A stretch of 11,936 nt of DNA from an uncultured Methanobrevibacter sp. (lineage in GTDB: Archaea > Methanobacteriota > Methanobacteria > Methanobacteriales > Methanobacteriaceae): positions 1 through 11,936 of the forward strand of contig CAMODR010000013.1 in the NCBI GenBank assembly GCA_946611495.1. Reading direction: 5' to 3'. The stretch's first letter is position 1, and the number at the start of each line of letters is the position of its first letter. Positions 7,086 to 11,936 of the stretch are shown piece after piece. A program made the position numbers and the translations under genes. The notes beneath the pieces were generated by a model. It did no database searches. It worked only from the letters and a program-made list of their open reading frames with translations, and had not been told where the DNA came from.

Positions 7086-8369
7086 ATGTTTAAAAGAGAG
7101 TTATATCTTAAAAAGATTCGCAAAATGATTGACAAAGAAGAAGTAAAAATCATTACTGGAATAAGAAGGTCAGGCAAGACATGTCTATTAAAATTAATAG
7201 AAAATGAACTAATAGAAAGAGGAATTCCAGAAGAAAATATTATTTACATTTCATTTGAATCTGCTAAATACGACCATATCAACAACTACAAAGATTTAAA
7301 CGACTGCATTTTTGAAATTACCAAAGACATTAAAGGAAAGATATACTTACTATTCGATGAAATCCAAATGGTTGAAAACTGGGAAAAAAGCATCAATTCC
7401 TATAGGATAGACTTGGATTCAGACATATACATTACAGGGTCTAACTCAAAATTACTTTCTGGCGAGTTTGCCACATTACTTTCAGGCAGATATATAAGAA
7501 TTAACGTATTTCCATTTTCATTTAAAGAGTATGTCGAATATTCTATGGAAAAATATGATATGATTAATTATGAACAGAATTATAATCCTTTAAAATTAGT
7601 AAATTCAAGTGCTGAGAAATTGTATAGCTATAACCCATTATTCATTAGCCAATTTCAGAATTATATAAGTTTTGGAGGTTTTCCAGCATTAATAAAATAT
7701 GATGATATGGAGAAATTCGATTATATAAGAGATATTTATGATTCAGTGATTCTAAGAGATATTTTGGAAAGAAATAAAATAAAGGACATTGATTTGCTTA
7801 AGAGACTAATCAAATATGCCATTTCAACTACAGGACAAACATTCTCCTCATTATCCATAAGCAAATACTTAAAAAGTGAAGGCATAAAAACATCCCCTAA
7901 AACTATTTTAAATTATATGGATCAAATGACCAACTCTTTCTTAATTTATAAAGCACAAAGAGAGGATATAAAAGGAAAAAACATGCTCAAATCACTAGAA
8001 AAATATTATGTAGTGGATAACAGCTTTTATCATATGTTTAATGATGAAGAAACTTGGGATATGGGCAGCATTTTAGAGAGCATTGTTTATATTGAATTAC
8101 TTAGACGTGGATATAGAGTAACTGTAGGCAAGATTGACAATGAAGAAGTAGATTTTGTAGCAAGAAAAAATAATCAAGTAATTTATATTCAAGTTGCAGA
8201 AACTATAATGTCCAAAAAGACAAAAGAACGCGAACATTCTTCATTAAAGAAAATAAAGGACAATTATCCTAAATACATCATTACTGAAGATAGAATACGC
8301 TCTCCTGTTGGAAGTTTTATTCACTTAAACATTATAGACTTTTTACTTTCAGATTATGAGACTTTTTAA
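7086..8369 (+). CDS. AAA-type ATPase with DUF4143 / PD-(D/E)XK-like C-terminal domain
   Basis: A 427-residue soluble protein from ATG 7086 (430 if the GTG at 7077 is used). The ATPase part has Walker A GIRRSGKT (25-32), Walker B YLLFDE (87-92, with D91 and E92) and a sensor-like ITGSNSKLLSGE (116-127), followed by GRYI and FPFSFKEY typical of this family. Residues ~190-310 are helical and contain the winged-helix-like DUF4143 core (SISKYLKSEGIKTSPKTILNY). The tail holds E331, EVDF (D356) and YIQVAE (Q369), the layout of a PD-(D/E)XK nuclease fold, but the usual Lys of the (E/Q)xK motif is Ala. The family is common in many copies in archaea and bacteria, and its cellular role is not established. 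The gene is bracketed by ~39-bp repeats and is a paralogue of the minus-strand gene at 10756-11936. Confidence 0.88.
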   Translation: MFKRELYLKKIRKMIDKEEVKIITGIRRSGKTCLLKLIENELIERGIPEENIIYISFESAKYDHINNYKDLNDCIFEITKDIKGKIYLLFDEIQMVENWEKSINSYRIDLDSDIYITGSNSKLLSGEFATLLSGRYIRINVFPFSFKEYVEYSMEKYDMINYEQNYNPLKLVNSSAEKLYSYNPLFISQFQNYISFGGFPALIKYDDMEKFDYIRDIYDSVILRDILERNKIKDIDLLKRLIKYAISTTGQTFSSLSISKYLKSEGIKTSPKTILNYMDQMTNSFLIYKAQREDIKGKNMLKSLEKYYVVDNSFYHMFNDEETWDMGSILESIVYIELLRRGYRVTVGKIDNEEVDFVARKNNQVIYIQVAETIMSKKTKEREHSSLKKIKDNYPKYIITEDRIRSPVGSFIHLNIIDFLLSDYETF

Positions 8370-8385
8370 TAAAGCAAGCATAAAA

Positions 8386-8465
8386 AACGCAAATTATTTC
8401 CCCACAGGAAAAAAAACTTACAAAAAATAGAAATTATTTCCCCATAGGAAAAAAACTTACACAAA
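8386..8465. repeat. ~40-bp tandem repeat downstream of the AAA ATPase gene, same family as 6783-7012
   Basis: Two 40-bp units (8386-8425 and 8426-8465) share AAATTATTTCCCCA(C/T)AGG followed by an A-run and CTTACA. They match the units at 6898-7012 closely and have the same orientation. A decayed A-rich tail continues to about 8510. The array starts 17 bp after the ATPase stop codon. Confidence 0.82.
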
Positions 8466-8542
8466 ACAACACAAAAAAGAATAAAAAACAATAATAGAAA
8501 AAATAGTTTAAAGCAAATAATTCTTAATAAGGTTGTGAAAAT

Positions 8543-9286
8543 ATGGAAGGTAATTTGACTTTATCCAAATCAAAGATTAACACATTCCTGCAATGCCCTC
8601 GTAAATTCAAATACAGATATATTGATGAAATCAAGGAGGAACCAAACGAGTACATGCAGTTTGGAACAGATGTCCATAAGATTGCTGAGGACATTGCCAA
8701 TGAATTGATAGAGAAAGAAAACGTTAATGAAGAAACAATCAACGATGCGATTTCAAATGTCAACTATGAAGGAGAATTTGACATAAAACATCACATCGAA
8801 GGGCTAAAAGAATTCTTTAATGACATATATGCAAACAATTACGAAATATTTAGCGCTGAAGAGTACATTCTGGATGAGTCCGATAATCTAATAGGAATAA
8901 TTGACATAGTAATAAAAAACAAAAGCGATGAACTTATAATCTTTGACTATAAGACTGGAAAGCCAAGATCCATAGACAAATACAAGCTGGAACTTACTGT
9001 CTATAAAATGTTATTGGAATCCAAATATCCCAACCATAAGGTCATATCAGCAGGGATTTACTTTACAGGAGACAATGCATACCGCATAGCAAATTTTGAT
9101 AATGCAAAAGAAGATTACTTCACATCACAATCAAAGGAAAAGATTAAGGAAAATGACTTTGAATATGTGGATAAGATAAGCCAACACATATACAAGACCA
9201 TTGATAGAAACTATTTTGTAACTAGAAAAGGATTCATGTGCAAATATTGTTTCTATAAAGACCACTGCGATAATGATTTTAGCTAA
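8543..9286 (+). CDS. PD-(D/E)XK nuclease-superfamily protein (Cas4/RecB-like) with Fe-S cysteines
   Basis: A 247-residue soluble protein of the PDDEXK_1/RecB-nuclease type. The N-terminal SKSKINTFLQCPRKFKYRY (8-26) is the typical opening of Cas4, AddB and RecB-like nucleases. Catalytic-site candidates are H45, D121 (GIIDIV), D135 and K137 (FDYKTG). E150 with Y154 stands where the QxxxY motif usually sits. C18 plus C233, C236 and C242 (CKYCFYKDHC) match the four cysteines that bind an iron-sulphur cluster in Cas4 and AddB. A DNA exonuclease or end-processing activity is expected from family knowledge. There is no cas1/cas2 or CRISPR array in the window, so it should not be called Cas4. AAGGT (8529-8533) precedes the ATG by nine bases. 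It follows the AAA ATPase in the same direction across a 173-bp repeat-bearing gap, so co-transcription is uncertain. Confidence 0.88.
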   Translation: MEGNLTLSKSKINTFLQCPRKFKYRYIDEIKEEPNEYMQFGTDVHKIAEDIANELIEKENVNEETINDAISNVNYEGEFDIKHHIEGLKEFFNDIYANNYEIFSAEEYILDESDNLIGIIDIVIKNKSDELIIFDYKTGKPRSIDKYKLELTVYKMLLESKYPNHKVISAGIYFTGDNAYRIANFDNAKEDYFTSQSKEKIKENDFEYVDKISQHIYKTIDRNYFVTRKGFMCKYCFYKDHCDNDFS

Positions 9287-9291
9287 TTTAA

Positions 9292-9317
9292 TATGGGGAG
9301 AGTAATCATCCCCCATA
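9292..9317 (+). terminator. GC-rich stem-loop after the nuclease gene
   Basis: TATGGGG (9292-9298) and CCCCATA (9311-9317) form a 7-bp stem with a 12-nt loop, five bases after the nuclease stop codon. G/C runs are rare in this DNA, so the stem stands out. The downstream sequence is not T-rich on the plus strand, so it may be a processing or stability hairpin and not a classic terminator. Confidence 0.5.
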
Positions 9318-9342
9318 AATACTAACAAAAATTATGGCAAGG

Positions 9343-9370
9343 ATTCTTAAAAAAAATAAAAAAAAGAATT
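9343..9370 (-). terminator. T-rich terminator of the Bro-N gene
   Basis: On the minus strand the Bro-N stop codon runs straight into AATTC followed by an almost unbroken T-tract of about 17 bases and then AAGAAT. AAGAAT (9364-9369) and ATTCTT (9343-9348) can pair across the tract. A U-rich tract like this is the normal archaeal termination signal. Confidence 0.7.
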
Positions 9371-10190
9371 ATTTTCCCAACAATCCTTTGTCTTTAGCAT
9401 TATTTTTACTAAGGATCTGATGACCAATATTCTTTTCCAATTCACGACGAGTATTACCTGCAATATCACCTCCCCGTTTAGCAACATCTTTACTTTCTTC
9501 AAAACCATTAGGGTTTTCTGATTTGCTAATTTCAGTGGTTGCCAATTCACCTAACATATTAATGACCAATTCTGCATTAGTCATATTATCCCTAAGGTTT
9601 TCTTTTTTCAAGCCTTTATAAGCTTTATGCTGAGCAGTGCTTATCCCAAAGGCAGCCTGACTAATCTCGTCAGTAAGAACAGTATATTGCAATCCATTCT
9701 CAACACCTACTCTTTCCCATTCAGCAGTCAAGTCTTTTCTTATTTCCATATTTCTTAATCTTTGACTAATCCACTCTTCGCTATAGCCCTTTTGACGGTA
9801 ATTATTAATCGCCCTTTCAATGGATATTTCAGGATCAACTATCTCATCAATTCTTTCGCTACCTACCTGAGCCAGCCAAAGCTTGAATGGTTCTGCATTT
9901 GGTGATGGAACAGATTGTATGAGTCTTAATAATTGTTTAGTGGTTGCTACGTCTGTAAACCTCATTTTGCCATCTTTGGCAGGCATTTTTAAACGTCCGA
10001 TATTTTCGGACAGTTCACTTCCTTCAGATTTTAACTTAGCTTTTAAGTCTGCCCAGTATTTTCTAGGCCTTTCACTTTCTGTAAGCACTTCTATGACATC
10101 TATTATTGAAAAATAGTAGTCCTGTATTTCATCATCCCAGACTGTACGAATCTTTTTATCATTGAATAATTTTATGTTATTTCTTTTCAT
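9369..10190 (-). CDS. Bro-N domain protein, phage antirepressor type
   Basis: A 273-residue protein of the Bro-N/prophage antirepressor family. The N-terminal domain (about 6-115) contains TVWDDEIQDYYFSIIDVIEVL, then RPRKYWADLKAKLKSEGSEL (41-60), LKMPAKDGKMRFTDVA (67-82) and SVPSPNAEPFKLWLAQVG (93-110), all typical of the family. The second half (about 120-260) is predicted helical, with KKENLRDNMTNAEL and AKRGGDIAGNTRRELE (237-252). From memory, this tail resembles that of DinD-type DNA-damage proteins. Such proteins bind DNA or repressors in viruses and prophages and also occur as stand-alone chromosomal genes. No other phage gene is seen here, so this may be a remnant or a domesticated gene. 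GAGGG (about 10198-10202) lies seven bases before the ATG. A nested inverted repeat overlaps the leader. It is convergent with the nuclease gene. Confidence 0.88.
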   Translation of the reverse strand: MKRNNIKLFNDKKIRTVWDDEIQDYYFSIIDVIEVLTESERPRKYWADLKAKLKSEGSELSENIGRLKMPAKDGKMRFTDVATTKQLLRLIQSVPSPNAEPFKLWLAQVGSERIDEIVDPEISIERAINNYRQKGYSEEWISQRLRNMEIRKDLTAEWERVGVENGLQYTVLTDEISQAAFGISTAQHKAYKGLKKENLRDNMTNAELVINMLGELATTEISKSENPNGFEESKDVAKRGGDIAGNTRRELEKNIGHQILSKNNAKDKGLLGK

Positions 10191-10197
10191 AATTTAG

Positions 10198-10238
10198 CCC
10201 TCTATCCAAAATAGATAGACTATTTTCAGTATATATTT
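10198..10238 (-). promoter_or_regulatory. Bro-N gene promoter with nested inverted-repeat operator candidate
   Basis: Two overlapping inverted repeats cover 10201-10226: TCTATC/GATAGA with a 7-nt centre (10201-10219), and AAAATAG/CTATTTT with a 5-nt centre (10208-10226). A TATA-like AAATATATAC lies at 10229-10238 on the minus strand, which puts the expected transcription start at about 10205-10210, inside the repeats. The outer arm overlaps the GAGGG ribosome site. A repressor bound here would block transcription initiation. Confidence 0.55.
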
Positions 10239-10409
10239 AATTTTAATGGATTATAGAAAACTTAAATAAAAATCCAAATTATCCTTTAGATTATTTTATA
10301 CAGACATTTTCCAAATCCACATACATTATCGTTGTATTTTCTATAATAAATAATTTTAGAGAGCATTTGAAAAGTATTAAGCCTTTAAATTAACTATATG
10401 TAATAAATA

Positions 10410-10505
10410 GTAAATTTTATCCAATAAAATAAACTATAAAACACAAATAGGAAATTTATAAGATAAAAAAACTATAAAACACAATAATGAATTTTTATTT
10501 TAAAA
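10410..10505. repeat. ~38-bp degenerate tandem repeat, about 2.5 copies
   Basis: AAACTATAAAACACAA starts at 10431 and again at 10469, a 38-bp period. Each copy is followed by a drifting G-A-A-A/T-rich segment, and a related segment precedes the first copy. The period is similar to the other intergenic arrays of the window, but the sequence similarity is loose. Confidence 0.6.
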
Positions 10506-10520
10506 TAAGTAAAAATCTGC

Positions 10521-10558
10521 CTAAATACATTAGATAATCCTAAATAAATTAGATAATC
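10521..10558. repeat. 19-bp tandem direct repeat
   Basis: CTAAATACATTAGATAATC (10521-10539) is followed at once by CTAAATAAATTAGATAATC (10540-10558), with one mismatch in 19. It could be a paired protein-binding site or a small duplication. Confidence 0.8.
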
Positions 10559-10714
10559 GAAAGCAGAACTAATTAATTATAATCGAAAGTTTGAGATTAT
10601 GGATTTAAATAGGGCAAAACTAAAAAATAAATAAAAACAAGGTGCCATATACAAATCTCTTAACACCTCTAATTAAAAAAAGAATTAAATTAAACCCTAA
10701 AAAAGACATTTTCT

Positions 10715-10747
10715 ATTAAATCCTCAAGGATTTAATTTAAAAAAAAA
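10715..10747 (-). terminator. Hairpin and T-tract terminator of the second AAA ATPase gene
   Basis: ATTAAATCCT (10715-10724) and AGGATTTAAT (10727-10736) are perfect 10-bp complements around CA. On the minus strand a run of nine T (10747-10739) comes just before the hairpin, about 10 bp past the stop codon, and a shorter T-run follows near 10705-10700. This marks the 3' end of the ATPase transcript. Confidence 0.75.
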
Positions 10748-10755
10748 CATGAAGA

Positions 10756-11936
10756 TTAATCTAAGAAATTAATTAAAAAGTCCAATAAATTTATGTGTCT
10801 TATCCCATACATAGACATGTCCATAGTATCTTCACTTATTATATATTTAGGATAAGCATCATTAATCTTCAATAGACTATTAAACTCCCTATCAATATTT
10901 CCATCATGAATATTTTCAGTTACTTGAATATAGAAGACTTCCTTATTCTTTTTACATAAGAAATCTACTTCAAATCCATTTAATTTTGCTATTGTAACAT
11001 CATATCCTCTTTTAATAAGTTCCAAATAAACAATATTTTCAATTATATGGCCTCTGTTTTCAGCAATAGGATTGAAACCCTTAACTGCCTGAATGAAACC
11101 TGTATCCACCACATAATATTTTTCATTTGTTTTTAATATTTTCTTACCTTTAATATCCTCTCTAAAGACCTTATTAAATAGGCATGTGTTTTCAATATAT
11201 TGCAAATAATTCTGTATGGTTATAGGACTGATTGATTGATTTTCATTCTTGAGAAATTTACTGATGGAATTGGCTGAAAAAAGATTTCCCACATTATCCA
11301 ACAAGTAAAGAATAAGCTTGTTTAAAAGATTAATGTCCCGAATAGAATATCTTTCAAGCAAATCCCTATATAAGATAGAGTTAAAAATATCTCCCAAGTA
11401 ATTGACCTTATCATCTTCCAAGAGAGCTAATGAGAATGGGAATGACCCATATTCTATAAATTCATTTAGCCATTGGGATTTGTAAAACTTTAATAAATCA
11501 GGATTAGAGTCATCTATACTTTCAGTTTCCATTTTATAATCACAAAATTCATTAAATGAAAATGGGTACATCTTGATTTCCATATATCGACCTGTCAAAT
11601 GGGTTGCCAATTCACCGGACAATAAATTAGAGTTAGATCCAGTAATATAAATGTCACAGTCCAAGTCAACATAATATGAGACAATGCTCTTTTCCCAAGA
11701 CTCAACATTTTGTATTTCATCAAAGAAGAGATACATATGGCCGTCTATATTTTTAGTTAAATTAATTATAAGTTCATCTAAATCATTAGAATGTTTAATA
11801 TTTCTATATTTAATTGAGTCAAAGTTGATTAAAATAATGTTTTCCTTGTTTATACCATCTTCAATTAATTCATTGATAAAAAGCTTTAAAAGATATGACT
11901 TTCCGCAGCGCCTAACACCAGTTATGACTTTTATTA
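10756..11936 (-). CDS. AAA-type ATPase with DUF4143 / PD-(D/E)XK-like tail, 5' end beyond the window
   Basis: The frame stays open from the stop at 10756 to base 11936, giving 392 visible residues. Judging by its paralogue, only about 20-25 N-terminal residues are missing. Counting from the window edge, Walker A GVRRCGKS is at 6-13 and Walker B MYLFFDE at 67-73; ITGSNSNLLSGELATHLTGRY and YPFSFNEF follow. The helical DUF4143 core (SISKFLKNENQSISPITIQNYL) and a nuclease-like tail (IIENIVYLEL, FEVDFL, YIQVTE) complete the family layout; the (E/Q)xK lysine is Thr. The internal ATG at 11736 is not the start, because Walker A lies upstream of it. It is a clear but diverged paralogue of the plus-strand gene at 7086-8369 and opposes it in direction. 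It ends at a hairpin/T-tract terminator. The role of the family is not established. Confidence 0.88.
   Translation of the reverse strand, partial: IKVITGVRRCGKSYLLKLFINELIEDGINKENIILINFDSIKYRNIKHSNDLDELIINLTKNIDGHMYLFFDEIQNVESWEKSIVSYYVDLDCDIYITGSNSNLLSGELATHLTGRYMEIKMYPFSFNEFCDYKMETESIDDSNPDLLKFYKSQWLNEFIEYGSFPFSLALLEDDKVNYLGDIFNSILYRDLLERYSIRDINLLNKLILYLLDNVGNLFSANSISKFLKNENQSISPITIQNYLQYIENTCLFNKVFREDIKGKKILKTNEKYYVVDTGFIQAVKGFNPIAENRGHIIENIVYLELIKRGYDVTIAKLNGFEVDFLCKKNKEVFYIQVTENIHDGNIDREFNSLLKINDAYPKYIISEDTMDMSMYGIRHINLLDFLINFLD

Larger units (their letters stand above)
10240..10714. other. Gene-free A/T-rich region with degenerate repeats
   Basis: No open frame with a credible ribosome site is seen on either strand across this stretch. 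It holds the two tandem elements listed separately (10410-10505 and 10521-10558). ATAATCGAAAG occurs twice, at 10553-10563 and 10579-10589. AGGTG/CACCT could pair across about 10640-10668. It separates the Bro-N gene from the second AAA ATPase and may be remnant mobile or regulatory DNA. Confidence 0.5.

Noticed and set aside
8543..9286. Naming the nuclease cas4
   Set aside because: The motifs fit, but AddB and RecB-like proteins share them and there is no CRISPR-Cas context in the window.
9347..9550. Open frames overlapping the Bro-N, surface-protein and other genes in other frames or on the opposite strand
   Set aside because: They lie within well-supported genes, have no ribosome sites, and encode biased sequence without recognisable motifs.
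3213..10373. AGAGCATTTGAAAA shared by two intergenic sites (3213-3226 and 10360-10373)
   Set aside because: A single 14-base match is expected by chance in about 12 kb of such A/T-rich sequence, and the flanks do not match.
10577..10648. A 23-codon minus-strand ORF in the gap before the second AAA ATPase
   Set aside because: It has a start and stop, but the nearest good ribosome-like AGGTG is too far upstream (about 15 nt), and the peptide is a low-complexity hydrophobic string likely in such DNA.
10756..11736. Second AAA ATPase read as a shortened gene starting at the ATG at 11736
   Set aside because: The frame continues upstream to the window edge and includes an intact Walker A motif, so the gene is cut by the window and not truncated.

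Overview
The window looks like chromosomal DNA from a Methanobrevibacter-like gut or rumen methanogen (Methanobacteriales). The support is very low GC, long A/T-rich gaps with intergenic tandem repeats, archaeal TATA-like promoters, U-rich terminators, GAGG/AGGTGA ribosome sites, and a large secreted beta-helix 'adhesin-like' protein with a typical Methanobrevibacter signal peptide. Genus is an inference from gene style; no rRNA or tRNA gene is present to confirm it.

Left part (1-3110). The minus strand carries a 3'-truncated hypothetical gene (1-493), a six-helix voltage-gated-type potassium channel with a coiled-coil tail (738-1589, GTG start), and a small coiled-coil protein (2859-3110). 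A plus-strand metallo-beta-lactamase-fold hydrolase (1895-2758) lies between the last two. Each gene has its own leader, so they look independently transcribed.

Middle (3111-6765). A repeat-rich gap and a promoter built on 11-bp repeats precede one long gene (3555-6716). It encodes a secreted protein with PMP-like beta-helix repeats, an apparently intact papain-type (C1A) cysteine protease domain, a lectin-like domain and two lysine-rich Ig-like repeats. A perfect 14-bp hairpin followed by a T-rich tract ends the unit.

Right part (6783-11936) has an accessory character. It holds two paralogous AAA ATPases with DUF4143/PD-(D/E)XK tails (7086-8369 plus strand; 10756 to beyond the window edge, minus strand). 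Between them are a Cas4/RecB-like PD-(D/E)XK nuclease with four Fe-S-type cysteines (8543-9286, plus) and a Bro-N phage-antirepressor-type protein (9369-10190, minus). The first ATPase gene is bracketed by copies of the same ~39-bp tandem repeat. The Bro-N gene has a nested inverted repeat between its TATA-like box and start codon, in a good place for an operator. A ~565-bp gap upstream of the Bro-N gene holds more degenerate tandem repeats and no convincing gene.

The genes do not form one obvious pathway. The strongest leads are the protease-bearing surface protein, the ~40-bp intergenic repeat family that recurs around several genes, and the ATPase/nuclease/Bro-N neighbourhood.
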